From: Segetibacter koreensis DSM 18137
Lineage (GTDB): Bacteria > Bacteroidota > Bacteroidia > Chitinophagales > Chitinophagaceae
Direction: 5' to 3'
Assembly: GCF_000374045.1 (NCBI RefSeq)
Contig: NZ_KB893385.1
Location: 62,001-126,000 of the forward strand
Length of the DNA stretch: 64,000 bases
This document shows, in pieces, positions 1 to 8,528 of this stretch; the stretch's first letter is position 1; each line of letters opens with the position of its first letter. Under the pieces are notes generated by a model that saw only the letters and a list, made by a program, of their open reading frames with translations, made no database searches and was not told where the DNA came from. A program made the position numbers and the translations under genes.

Positions 1-35
1 CCGATAACTTGTTTTACCTTTCCAACTTTCGACAT
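1..35 (-). CDS. atpD: Probable F1 ATP synthase beta subunit, first 11 codons only (partial)
   Basis: Reading leftwards from an ATG at 35, the first residues are MSKVGKVKQVIG, which match the usual start of bacterial AtpD (M-x-x-VGK-x-x-Q-V/I-I-G before the P-loop domain). AtpD is the catalytic subunit of the F1 sector. The gene runs off the left edge, so no catalytic motif is visible. A good Bacteroidota -7 box lies about 30 bp upstream, which supports a real gene start here. It is divergent from engB. The identification rests on only 12 residues. Confidence 0.5.
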   Translation of the reverse strand, partial: MSKVGKVKQVI

Positions 36-66
36 ATGACAAATATTTATTTGCTTAAATTTGGCG

Positions 67-74
67 CAAAGGTA
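67..74 (-). promoter_or_regulatory. Bacteroidota -7 promoter box (TACCTTTG) for the leftward atpD-like gene
   Basis: On the minus strand the sequence is TACCTTTG, an exact fit to TAnnTTTG, ending 31 bp before the ATG at 35. I do not see a clear TTG -33 element at the expected distance, so only the -7 box is called. Confidence 0.45.
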
Positions 75-300
75 AGGAAATAAGGCTTTTATTTATTTTA
101 AAATCTGATTGTTTTTTCATTCTTATACATGAGAACGAAAATTATCTCACACTCTCGTGCTTATAAAAATTCTATCTTCTATTTTAAAATAAGCAACTGA
201 ATGGAAGTTTACTGACAAAATTTCTATAATTACCCTTCGGCTTATTGACCCTATAACTAATTTGCCTCTTCACTTTGTGACTAATCCATAACTTGCAACT

Positions 301-951
301 ATGTATATTAAATCTGCTGAATACATTATTTCAAGTCCTGATTATACTAACTGCCCTGCGCCTGACAGGCCAGAATATGCTTTTATTGGCCGCAGCAATG
401 TTGGAAAATCTTCTTTAATAAATATGCTGACAAATAATCAGAAACTTGCTAAAACTTCCGGCTCTCCGGGAAAGACGCAGCTTATCAATCATTTTGGAAT
501 AGAATCGTGGAAAGGAGATGAAGCACCCGCAGGGCATGTAAAGCCTGATATATGGTATATAGTTGATTTACCGGGATATGGTTTTGCTAAAGTATCACTA
601 AGCAGCCGGAGAAAATGGGAACAAATGATTGAGAACTACCTGAGAAAACGGGAAACACTTGTAAATGTGTTTTTACTAATAGACAGTCGTCATTCGCCCC
701 AAAAAATTGACCTTGATTTTACAGAACAACTACGAAAATGGGAAGTTCCTTTTACAATCGTATTTACAAAATCTGACAAAGAAAACCAACGAACGGTATC
801 GGCCAATGTAAAAGCATTTTTTGAAGCGATGAGAAAAACATGGCAGTTTCTGCCCCAAAGTTTTGTAAGTAGTGCAACTAAAAAACAGGGAAGAGATAAA
901 ATTCTATCGTTTATACAAGAATGCAATGAACAATTTTACAAGGGAGAATAA
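301..951 (+). CDS. engB: Ribosome biogenesis GTP-binding protein YihA/YsxC (EngB)
   Basis: A 216-residue TRAFAC GTPase of normal EngB length. Visible motifs are the P-loop GRSNVGKS at 30-37, the G3 motif DLPGYG at 89-94 and the G4 motif TKSD at 156-159; the threonine-containing switch I segment lies between. EngB binds 50S precursors and is needed for late large-subunit assembly in the cytoplasm. The start ATG at 301 gives the family's typical short N-terminal strand before the P-loop. It is divergent from the atpD-like gene, with 265 bp between them. Confidence 0.95.
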   Translation: MYIKSAEYIISSPDYTNCPAPDRPEYAFIGRSNVGKSSLINMLTNNQKLAKTSGSPGKTQLINHFGIESWKGDEAPAGHVKPDIWYIVDLPGYGFAKVSLSSRRKWEQMIENYLRKRETLVNVFLLIDSRHSPQKIDLDFTEQLRKWEVPFTIVFTKSDKENQRTVSANVKAFFEAMRKTWQFLPQSFVSSATKKQGRDKILSFIQECNEQFYKGE

Positions 952-1045
952 TGGAATCTCTTTTTGAAAATAATTAATGACACGCGGTCTTTATAGGTCT
1001 ATTACCACTAACGGAAACCGACTTTAAACAATACACTCCAGTTCT

Positions 1046-1519
1046 TTAATTGACTACTTTATTTGCGCAACTGCTGCTGGCAAAGGCCTCAGGTTTTGCT
1101 TTAAAGGCGAAACCCATCCCGAGTATATAACCCATTGCTTCGCGAAGCGCATCGTTACTTTTAAATTGCGGATTGGTGTTAATATCAGCGTGTACTTCCA
1201 TATCGATATCGTACATAGTAAAAAGATTACATAGTTCGTATGCAATCTCAATACTTTTGGCTACTTCCACCAACATTCTCTCTTTAATCGTGTACTTATG
1301 GCGCGTCTTCTCATTGCATATATACATAAACCCCCCGTGACCTTCTCGAAGAAAAACAATAACAGTTGCAAACTCTGTTTCGATACCTTTTACCTGGCTG
1401 TCTGTGCCTATACACACTTTAAGCCTGTTTCCGGCTGATGTTTCATTTTTAATAACCGTTTCTACTGCCTCTTTGATCGGAAGGTGAAGAGGTTCTCCGC
1501 TAAACTTTCTCCAAAGCAT
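1046..1519 (-). CDS. YkuK-like (DUF458) ribonuclease H-fold protein
   Basis: A 157-residue protein with the RNase H-like strand IGTDSQ near residues 38-43, followed by a segment rich in conserved charged residues (NEKTRHKYTIKERM) and HADIN near 110. This arrangement is that of the DUF458/YkuK family, first named from Bacillus. The family has an RNase H fold and retains acidic residues, but its biochemical role is not established. ATG start at 1519. The neighbouring upstream region holds the 98-bp tandem repeat, so it is probably transcribed on its own. Confidence 0.75.
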   Translation of the reverse strand: MLWRKFSGEPLHLPIKEAVETVIKNETSAGNRLKVCIGTDSQVKGIETEFATVIVFLREGHGGFMYICNEKTRHKYTIKERMLVEVAKSIEIAYELCNLFTMYDIDMEVHADINTNPQFKSNDALREAMGYILGMGFAFKAKPEAFASSSCANKVVN

Positions 1520-1642
1520 AAATAATAAGTTTATGGTAATTTACCTATTATTTTCTATTTCTATTGCATTTATCGTATTATTTTATTATTTTATTAGAAT
1601 TTTTTATATTCGAAGGAAGAGAGAATATCACTAATTGTAATA

Positions 1643-1843
1643 AACAAGGTCTTAAGTTGTGTTACGAAACCACCAAACAAGAGAGGTAAATGTTATTCTG
1701 ATTATGCCAAGATATGATTGAAAAGATTTCTAGCAGTTGCAACAAGGTCTTAAGTTGTGTTACGAAACCACCAAACAAGAGAGGTAAATGTTATTCTGAT
1801 TATGCCAAGATATGATTGAAAAGATTTCTAGCAGTTGCAACAA
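1643..1843. repeat. Perfect 98-bp tandem duplication (two full copies plus 5 bp)
   Basis: Positions 1643-1740 and 1741-1838 are identical over all 98 bases, and the next five bases (AACAA) start a third copy. The unit has no long reading frame and I see no TAnnTTTG box in it on either strand. It fills most of the 366-bp gap between the DUF3108 stop and the YkuK-like start. Perfect identity indicates a recent duplication or active homogenisation. Confidence 0.95.
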
Positions 1844-1885
1844 AAAACTTAAGCAACGTTTATACAATTAGAGTAACAAATAAAA

Positions 1886-2677
1886 CTATCGAAAACTTAT
1901 TAAAGAACTTAATGGATACCTGAGGTTGTCGTAACTCATCATATCTACTTTAACTGAGCCAACCAATAGAGGGCTTTCAATTCTTAAAGGTATTTTGTTG
2001 CCATCGTCACTTACATAAACAGTCATTCTTTCACCGCCTTCGAATATCGTTCCCTTTAAAAGCAACGGTTTAAATTTTATTGCATGAAATTTTCCATACT
2101 GGGTTTTTACTGTTTGCTTTCCCTCGTACCGGATGTACATATTATAAATTTCATTGTCTAAAAACATGTAAAACGGAATCTTATCGCCCGGCTTATATCT
2201 ATTAAAGTCTATGTTACGTGCATAAAATACGGAACTAACTACATCTTGAATACAATTGGGAACTTTGTATACTCCCTGTGTTGTTATGGCAGTGTTCGCA
2301 GCGTGGTTAAAAGTAATGTTCTCATACTTTTTATAACCGCCTTCGTCAACATTGCGAATAAATTTATAGGGATTTAATGTAACGGTATCGATATAAGTTT
2401 CGTACCGGTCTCTGACCTTAAAAATCCAATCGTATTTGCTGTTTGTTGCGCCTGTACCTACAATATGATAAACGGGCTTATTAAATAATCTTTCAGTAGT
2501 GACTCCAATATTTGCCGTTCCTGCATTTACATAAAGACCAAGGGCATTATAAAAAACTATAAGACTCACCCTTTCACCTGCATGAAAACTATTGTTACGT
2601 ATACCACAGAAATCATCACCTGCAGTCAGACGAGCGGTAAAAGAAAACAGTACAATAACCAATAAAATTTTTTTCAC
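1886..2677 (-). CDS. DUF3108 domain-containing exported protein
   Basis: A 263-residue protein with an N-terminal signal peptide (KKILLVIVLF, then a small-residue cleavage region near 18-20). The body matches the DUF3108 pattern: an early FHAGE-(R/K) segment, a middle stretch on conversion from a diacyl-like lipid-binding beta structure, and a late VYVSDDGNKIPLRIE segment. The start codon is GTG at 2677. DUF3108 proteins are periplasmic or outer-membrane associated and of unknown function. The upstream flippase-like gene ends one base before this start, so the two are probably cotranscribed and may act together on a membrane lipid or glycan; that link is inference. Confidence 0.75.
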   Translation of the reverse strand: MKKILLVIVLFSFTARLTAGDDFCGIRNNSFHAGERVSLIVFYNALGLYVNAGTANIGVTTERLFNKPVYHIVGTGATNSKYDWIFKVRDRYETYIDTVTLNPYKFIRNVDEGGYKKYENITFNHAANTAITTQGVYKVPNCIQDVVSSVFYARNIDFNRYKPGDKIPFYMFLDNEIYNMYIRYEGKQTVKTQYGKFHAIKFKPLLLKGTIFEGGERMTVYVSDDGNKIPLRIESPLLVGSVKVDMMSYDNLRYPLSSLISFR

Positions 2678-2678
2678 G

Positions 2679-3713
2679 CTACTTGCTTCTAAATAATTTT
2701 ATCCCCAAAATAAACAAACTCCCTGCCAAAGCAGGTACAACTAAGTTAATAAGCCAAATGGTAGTAGCAGTCAATACAATACCTATGGTATTGGTGCTAA
2801 AAACCCCAAACAGAAAAATACTTATTTTTCCTCGCACTCCCAACTCTGCCAAAGCAATTGTAGGTATGATCGCCAAAACAAGAAACATAACTGATATCAG
2901 CCAAAAGGCGTTCCACGCACCAATATCAACTTTAAAAACCTGCAATAACAAAAGGTATTGCACCACAAATACCATGTACCTTAAAAATGAAATCAGCAAC
3001 ACTTTTAACAGTTCGCGCCAGCCAAAGTTTTCAAGCTTTTGAATAAAGTATGAATATTTCGCGACAAAAGGAATTTTTTCCAAGAGCCTGATGAGCCAGC
3101 TTATTTCAAAATAAACAGATAGTAAAGCTATGGTAATACCAATCGAGCCATAAGTAATTATATTTACAATAGGCATTGACAATACAAAAATTTGTTTAGT
3201 TGCATTATAAAAGTGACTTTGTATTACAAAAAGACCAATTGTTCCTAACAGCATTGTTATGATTAACTGGCTCATACTACCTACAAATGTCAGCGTCACA
3301 GCTCTTATCCGATTCCCTTCCTTTACGTACAATATCCTTCCTACATACTCACCTGACCCATTCGGTGTATTCATTGCGAGAGAAACACTTAAGCCTGATA
3401 AAATAGCCTTGAAAGCTCTGAAAAACGAGATCTCCTGTATGTGATTAATAAGAGTCTTCCATTTCAGCGCCTCGCAGCTCCAGTTACCCAGCATAAGAAG
3501 AATAACCAGTAACGCTTTCCAGGCATCATTGCCAAACAGTGATAGTTTTATTTGCTGAAAGGAATGTTGCCAATCCTTCTGATGAACTATGTTGCGATAT
3601 ATAGAAACAGATAAACCGATGAAGAGTAAGGGACCCAGAAAATAGTTGATAAATATCTTTAGGCTTTTGTTCAGAGTTTTAAAATTTCGCAAACGTACAA
3701 AATATAATTCCAA
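2679..3713 (-). CDS. Lysylphosphatidylglycerol synthase TM-region / flippase-like (UPF0104) membrane protein
   Basis: A polytopic membrane protein with about eight hydrophobic segments and the family's signature around residues 120-135 (NTPNGSGEYVGRI) and near 290-296 (AELGVRG). The family includes the membrane domain of MprF and AglD-type proteins and is linked to lipid or lipid-linked glycan transfer. No in-frame ATG exists at the N-terminus: the open frame begins at TTG 3713, and a TACGTTTG box at 3690-3697 (minus strand) sits inside the first codons, so the true start may be some 10-15 codons further in. It lies 1 bp from the DUF3108 gene. Confidence 0.75.
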   Translation of the reverse strand: MELYFVRLRNFKTLNKSLKIFINYFLGPLLFIGLSVSIYRNIVHQKDWQHSFQQIKLSLFGNDAWKALLVILLMLGNWSCEALKWKTLINHIQEISFFRAFKAILSGLSVSLAMNTPNGSGEYVGRILYVKEGNRIRAVTLTFVGSMSQLIITMLLGTIGLFVIQSHFYNATKQIFVLSMPIVNIITYGSIGITIALLSVYFEISWLIRLLEKIPFVAKYSYFIQKLENFGWRELLKVLLISFLRYMVFVVQYLLLLQVFKVDIGAWNAFWLISVMFLVLAIIPTIALAELGVRGKISIFLFGVFSTNTIGIVLTATTIWLINLVVPALAGSLFILGIKLFRSK

Positions 3714-3894
3714 ACCCTTTACCAGTTAAAACATTACTATAATTAGACAACGAAGACAAAGAAAACCTAGTCTGGCTTTAAAAGTTAGCAGACTTTGTAA
3801 AACAGGTATCCTTTTCTCAGTACAGGTACCTATGAATTGGTTGATCAAAATTTAAATCAGCAGTTAAACCGAGATAAAGTATTTTCACACTTCA

Positions 3895-4461
3895 ATGATG
3901 AAAAAGGGAAATGTTATATTAGGAATTGATCCTGGAACGTTGTTTATGGGTTATGCATTGATGGAAGTGACTGCAGGTAAGCCGCAACTCCTTATGATGG
4001 ATGTGCTTAAACTATCGGGCAAAAAAGATGCCTATGAAAAATTGCAGAAAATTCATTTAAAGGTTTGTGAACTCATTATACATTATAAACCAGATACGTT
4101 TGCTATAGAAGCTCCTTTTTACGGAAAAAATGTGCAAAGCATGCTTAAACTTGGCAGAGCCCAGGGAGTAGCAATTGCGGCAGCCATGCAGGCAGGATTG
4201 AGCGTAACCGAATATTCCCCAAAAAAAGTAAAGCAATCTATAACCGGCAACGGAAATGCTGACAAAGACCAGGTCTGGAAAATGCTGCAGCGTATACTGA
4301 GTCTTGAAGAAAAACCTGATTCGTTTGATGCGACAGACGCGTTGGCTGTTGCCTTATGTCATCATTACCAATCCAGTTCTGTATTAGGCAATTTAACAAA
4401 AGGTCTTAAAGGATGGGAAGACTTTATTGCTAAAAACCCGGGAAGGGTTACAGGCAAGTAA
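3895..4461 (+). CDS. ruvC: Crossover junction endodeoxyribonuclease RuvC
   Basis: A 188-residue Holliday junction resolvase. The catalytic acidic residues are visible: D12 in GIDPGT, E72 in AIEAPF and the D145/D148 pair in DATDAL. It cuts four-way junctions symmetrically together with RuvAB in recombinational repair. Length is typical; there is a short C-terminal tail. The start is one of two adjacent ATGs. ruvA and ruvB are not in the window, so it stands alone between convergent and divergent neighbours. Confidence 0.95.
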   Translation: MMKKGNVILGIDPGTLFMGYALMEVTAGKPQLLMMDVLKLSGKKDAYEKLQKIHLKVCELIIHYKPDTFAIEAPFYGKNVQSMLKLGRAQGVAIAAAMQAGLSVTEYSPKKVKQSITGNGNADKDQVWKMLQRILSLEEKPDSFDATDALAVALCHHYQSSSVLGNLTKGLKGWEDFIAKNPGRVTGK

Positions 4462-4504
4462 TTATCTCTTACAACTTACATATTCCAGATTGATTTAAAC
4501 GAAA

Positions 4505-4536
4505 TAAAAAAAGCCGGATGTTTAAAAAATCCGGCT
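4505..4536 (-). terminator. Rho-independent terminator of the Bax-inhibitor-like gene
   Basis: An 8-bp perfect stem (4512-4519 with 4529-4536) and a 9-nt loop. Read on the minus strand, the stem is followed at once by a run of seven T. It lies about 32 bp past the stop of the leftward gene and also faces the end of ruvC, for which it lacks a T-run. Confidence 0.8.
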
Positions 4537-4567
4537 AAAGTTATGCGTTTCTCTTTTTTTGGATACC

Positions 4568-5335
4568 TTAATCTCTACGTGAAAAACGACTAAGAAGTTT
4601 AAGAATTTCTATATATAGCCAAACTATGGTAACCATAAGGGCAAAAGCACAGTACCATTCCATATATTTTGGAGCACCCATTTGAGCACCTTGCTCTATC
4701 ATATCAAAATCCATAATAAGATTAAGAGCAGCTATTACCACCACAAAAAGGCTAATGCCTATTCCCAACATGCTTCCATTTCCAACCATCATAAAATCCA
4801 TTTGCACACCAAACATGCGGACAACCCAGGTAGCAAGATAAAAAATTCCTATACCGATCATCGATGTAAAAAGAACGGATCTGAACCTTTCGGTTACCCT
4901 GATTATACGAAAATTATATAGCAAAAACATAGCGACTGCCACCCCAAGGGTAAGCCCTACAGATTGCATGATAAGGCCTGGATATCTTGCACTAAAGGCT
5001 TCGTTCATTATGGCAGAAATTGCTCCTAAAAACAAACCTTCAAGCAGTCCGTAAAGAGGCGCAAGGAAAGGAGCCCAGCTACGTTTAAATGTAATAATAA
5101 GCGCTACAACCAATCCGCCAAAAACACCGGCCAGCATTAAAGGCATCATTGTTTGTGCTTTACCCTGGTAGTACAAATGCCACGTAAAGCCTGCACCTGC
5201 AATTACCATTAAAAATAAAAAACCGAATTTATTCATTGCGCCCCGGGCAGTCATTACTCCTTGTTGCTGATCTGCCAGGCTTGTATTAAAAATCTTTTCT
5301 GTTAAAGTAGGATTTCCTGATTTTAAAAATTGCAT
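4568..5335 (-). CDS. Bax inhibitor-1 / YccA family membrane protein
   Basis: A 255-residue protein with seven hydrophobic segments after a 40-residue cytoplasmic N-terminus. The run PLYGLLEGLFLGAIS in the middle and the late NLIMDFDMIEQG segment are hallmarks of the Bax1-I/YccA branch (Pfam Bax1-I). Family members are inner-membrane proteins linked to calcium leak and membrane stress in a few studied cases; the function here is unknown. ATG start at 5335, with a TATATTTG -7 box 37 bp upstream and a clean terminator, so it is a monocistronic unit. Confidence 0.85.
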   Translation of the reverse strand: MQFLKSGNPTLTEKIFNTSLADQQQGVMTARGAMNKFGFLFLMVIAGAGFTWHLYYQGKAQTMMPLMLAGVFGGLVVALIITFKRSWAPFLAPLYGLLEGLFLGAISAIMNEAFSARYPGLIMQSVGLTLGVAVAMFLLYNFRIIRVTERFRSVLFTSMIGIGIFYLATWVVRMFGVQMDFMMVGNGSMLGIGISLFVVVIAALNLIMDFDMIEQGAQMGAPKYMEWYCAFALMVTIVWLYIEILKLLSRFSRRD

Positions 5336-5371
5336 AATGCTATTTATTTATTGTTTTGGTTCAATAATCAA

Positions 5372-5379
5372 CAAATATA
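5372..5379 (-). promoter_or_regulatory. -7 promoter box (TATATTTG) of the Bax-inhibitor-like gene
   Basis: The minus strand reads TATATTTG, an exact match to TAnnTTTG, 37 bp upstream of the ATG at 5335. No TTG was found at -33. Confidence 0.4.
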
Positions 5380-5540
5380 AATCACACATTGTTACTGGTT
5401 TGAAAAAAATGACAGAGAGAGTTGAAAGTTACTGTTAACATTTTACTCAATGTTTTATTAATAAAGGCAATTTATATAATTATTAAGAATACCGGGGATG
5501 TAAAATGCAAAACGCCACTTAATTCTCCCCTTACTTGTAG

Positions 5541-5548
5541 TACTTTTG
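5541..5548 (+). promoter_or_regulatory. -7 promoter box (TACTTTTG) of the oxidoreductase alpha gene
   Basis: TACTTTTG matches TAnnTTTG and ends 23 bp before the ATG at 5572, giving a short leader. No TTG at the -33 distance. Confidence 0.5.
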
Positions 5549-5571
5549 CAAATTGTTTAATATTTGGATAA

Positions 5572-7425
5572 ATGAACACTAAAGAAGAAGTTTTACAGGA
5601 CGTAGTTATAAAATTTGCAGGTGATAGCGGAGACGGAATGCAGTTGACAGGAAGCCAGTTTACGAATAATACTGCTTTATTGGGTATAGACCTCGCAACT
5701 TTTCCAGACTTTCCGGCAGAAATACGTGCCCCTATAGGTACATTGCCTGGTGTTAGCGGTTACCAACTTCATTTTAGCAGCAACAGAATTTTTACTCCGG
5801 GAGACGAATGCGACGTATTGGTAGCAATGAATGCAGCTGCGCTAAAAGTAAATCTAAAGAATTTAAAAAAAGGCGGAAGGATAATCGCAAACACCGACGG
5901 TTTTGATGCTAAAAATTTAAGACTTGCTAACTATCCTGATGGAATCAACCCTCTTGAAGATGATAGCCTCACCAATTACCAGGTAATTAAGATAGATGTT
6001 ACAAAGCTTACGCGTGAGGCATTGAAAGAATTTGAAATGGGTACCAAGGAAAAAGACCGTGCAAAAAACATGTTTGTATTAGGTTTTTTATACTGGATGT
6101 ACAACCGAGATATGGATAATACTATCAGTTTTTTAACAGAGAAATTCGGAAAAAAAGATATTATTCTTCAAAGCAATATTAAAGCCTTAAGGGCTGGGTA
6201 CAATTATGCTGATACTACAGAAACATTTACCACGCGGTACCATGTAGACAAGGCAAAGATGCAAAAAGGGAGTTACCGCAATATAATGGGTAACCAGGCC
6301 TTAAGTTATGGCCTCATTGCTGCCAGTCAAAAAAGTGGCTTGCAATTATTTTTAGGCTCTTATCCCATTACACCCGCTTCTGATATTTTGCATGAATTAA
6401 GTAAGCATAAGGCTTTTGGAATTAAAACTTTCCAGGCGGAAGATGAGATTGCTGCAATAACATCAGCAATTGGCGCAAGCTATGGTGGGTTGTTGGGAGT
6501 AACTACGACTTCAGGCCCCGGTATGGCATTAAAAGCTGAAGCGATGGGTTTGGCAGTAATGCTTGAAATTCCTTTAGTAATTATAAATGTACAAAGAGGA
6601 GGTCCATCGACTGGTTTGCCTACAAAAACAGAGCAAAGCGATTTGTTGCAGGCTTATTATGGCAGAAATGGAGAATGTCCGATGCCTGTAATTGCCGCCT
6701 CCACTCCCAGCGATTGTTTCAATGCTATTTATGAGGCGGTAAGAATTTCTGTGCAGCATATGACTCCGGTTATTTTTTTAAGTGATGGTTTTATAGCAAA
6801 TGGAGCAGAACCGTGGAAGTTTCCTAAAAGCAGTGATCTGCATAAAATAGAGGTAAAGTTCAAAACTGATCTTGGAGACCATGAAGAGAAATTTCAGCCA
6901 TATTTAAGAGATGAAAAGCTGGTACGTCCCTGGGCTATACCCGGCACGCCTGGCCTTGAACATAGAATTGGTGGCATAGAAAAGCAAAATATTACCGGAA
7001 ATGTTAGTTACGATCCCGACAATCACCAACTGATGGTGAAGATAAGAGAAGAGAAGGTGGAGAAGATTGCCCAGCACATACCCGAACAAAAATTAGATAA
7101 CGGCCCCGCTAAAGGAAAGGTACTTATACTTGGCTGGGGAAGTACGTATGGCGCTATTAAAAGTGCTGTGCAGGAGTTGCTAAACGAAGGTTACACAGTT
7201 GCTCATGCCCACTTACGTTATGTTCGTCCTTTTCCAAAAAATCTGGGTGATATGCTAAAAAACTATGAGCATATATTAATTCCGGAAATCAACAATGGAC
7301 AATTAATAAAAATAGTACGTGATAAATATCTTGTTGATGCAAAAGGTTATAATAAAATAATGGGAATACCGATAACAAAAGGTGAGTTAATCGAGGAAGT
7401 CAAAAGGATAATCGAGGAAGAATAA
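5572..7425 (+). CDS. korA: 2-oxoacid:ferredoxin oxidoreductase, fused gamma-alpha subunit (KorA type)
   Basis: A 617-residue fusion. The N-terminal gamma domain (about 10-190) starts with the glycine-rich GDSGDG at 17-22; the alpha (pyrimidine/domain I) part begins near 240 with YPITPAS near 263, QAEDE and TTTSGPG near 312, then domain II towards the C-terminus. This is the 2-oxoglutarate/2-oxoacid:ferredoxin oxidoreductase architecture, which oxidatively decarboxylates a 2-oxoacid to an acyl-CoA with ferredoxin as acceptor. The TPP-binding beta subunit normally encoded just downstream is absent: the next gene is a leftward acyltransferase-like gene. The partner must be elsewhere. Confidence 0.9.
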   Translation: MNTKEEVLQDVVIKFAGDSGDGMQLTGSQFTNNTALLGIDLATFPDFPAEIRAPIGTLPGVSGYQLHFSSNRIFTPGDECDVLVAMNAAALKVNLKNLKKGGRIIANTDGFDAKNLRLANYPDGINPLEDDSLTNYQVIKIDVTKLTREALKEFEMGTKEKDRAKNMFVLGFLYWMYNRDMDNTISFLTEKFGKKDIILQSNIKALRAGYNYADTTETFTTRYHVDKAKMQKGSYRNIMGNQALSYGLIAASQKSGLQLFLGSYPITPASDILHELSKHKAFGIKTFQAEDEIAAITSAIGASYGGLLGVTTTSGPGMALKAEAMGLAVMLEIPLVIINVQRGGPSTGLPTKTEQSDLLQAYYGRNGECPMPVIAASTPSDCFNAIYEAVRISVQHMTPVIFLSDGFIANGAEPWKFPKSSDLHKIEVKFKTDLGDHEEKFQPYLRDEKLVRPWAIPGTPGLEHRIGGIEKQNITGNVSYDPDNHQLMVKIREEKVEKIAQHIPEQKLDNGPAKGKVLILGWGSTYGAIKSAVQELLNEGYTVAHAHLRYVRPFPKNLGDMLKNYEHILIPEINNGQLIKIVRDKYLVDAKGYNKIMGIPITKGELIEEVKRIIEEE

Positions 7426-7631
7426 ACCTCCATCGTCCTCACTAATGGCAACTTTTTAAGAATTAAACATGGTTGTTTGTTGTGTACTCTAGACCCTACT
7501 TACGAAACGATTAGTTAATATAACAGATAAAACGCTGTAAGTAGCCAAAACTGGGACAAAAGGATGAATAAAGATTTCAGCAAAAATATGTTCTCAGAAA
7601 ATTAAAAGAAAGGTTGCTAACCTGGTAAACA

Positions 7632-8228
7632 CTAGATAATTAGTGGAGCAATGTTACGCGGCTTTTTTCGTTTTGTTCGAGTCGATTCCAACCTAATTCT
7701 TATATATTGTTGCAACAAGCAGGGATAAATATTGTAAATGATATTGTTTAGTGCAATTATAATAGCCCAACGGGCATAATTATTTTTTAAAGCATAAATA
7801 ATTACAAAAAAGAAAAACAAAAACACAACAAAGTGGAATTTCTCCAGCATATACGTTTGCTGGATGGCTTTATAAATGCCGTTTTGTCTCTGAGAGATTG
7901 CTTTATATCCAGGAAATCTTTTTCTTACAAATTTATTTATTATGTCTCCGTTTTGGGTAAAGCGATTTATAAAAGCGACCCCCGTTTTTCTGTAAAAAGC
8001 AGGTGTTTTTCCCGGCAAGATGTTATTAAAAAACGCTTTTGGAAGAATTGCAGACAAAAGGCTTACAATTAGGAAGTAACCAAATGTTTTCCAGTCAATA
8101 CATCTGTAACAAAAAACTGAAATTGGGGTAAGATTTAAAACAGACCAAAAAACGTTTGGTATGACGTTACACGCTGCCACAATTCTTTTTATTCTTGCTG
8201 CATTTGCTGTTTCATCTGCCTTTTTCAT
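7632..8228 (-). CDS. CrtO-like glycosyl-4,4'-diaponeurosporenoate acyltransferase family protein
   Basis: A 198-residue protein with an N-terminal hydrophobic stretch, a middle basic region, two adjacent membrane segments near 130-165, and the C-terminal motif NIIYNIYPCLLQQYIRIRL. The motif (N-x-YP-x-LLQ-x-Y-x-R-x-R) is characteristic of the CrtO family, whose staphylococcal member adds a fatty acid to the staphyloxanthin precursor. No carotenoid genes lie nearby, so the acceptor in this organism is unknown. The call is by family pattern only. Confidence 0.5.
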   Translation of the reverse strand: MKKADETANAARIKRIVAACNVIPNVFWSVLNLTPISVFCYRCIDWKTFGYFLIVSLLSAILPKAFFNNILPGKTPAFYRKTGVAFINRFTQNGDIINKFVRKRFPGYKAISQRQNGIYKAIQQTYMLEKFHFVVFLFFFFVIIYALKNNYARWAIIIALNNIIYNIYPCLLQQYIRIRLESTRTKRKKPRNIAPLII

Positions 8229-8528
8229 ATTAGTTTACACTGACTGCTTTTATCCGCGGTTCAGACATTATTCAAATGACTTTAAACAGTTATTTTATTG
8301 CGCTAAAAAGTAAGTGTTAATTCTTACGAAACCAAAACGCATGAAGATTATTTTATCTAAATTGCTATAATTCAAGCTCTGTAAGCTTTTGACATATTTG
8401 TTAACATTCGGTGGATTCTTATCTGTTGCTTTAGAAGCAAAACACCAATATTTTCGTAATCCCGCTTTTGTTTTTTGCAGGGATCCAATGTTCTTAAAAC
8501 CTTCATTCTTATTTAAAATTTTTTGCTA
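8229..8528. other. Intergenic region upstream of nrdJ, no gene
   Basis: About 300 bp between divergent genes. It holds a small bulged hairpin (8459-8465 with 8477-8484) 45 bp upstream of the nrdJ ATG. I looked for a cobalamin riboswitch, including the B12 box, and did not find one. Confidence 0.5.

Noticed and set aside
8229-8528. Cobalamin riboswitch upstream of the B12-dependent nrdJ
   Set aside because: No B12 box or conserved cobalamin-riboswitch core was found in the 300 bp upstream; only a small bulged hairpin is present.
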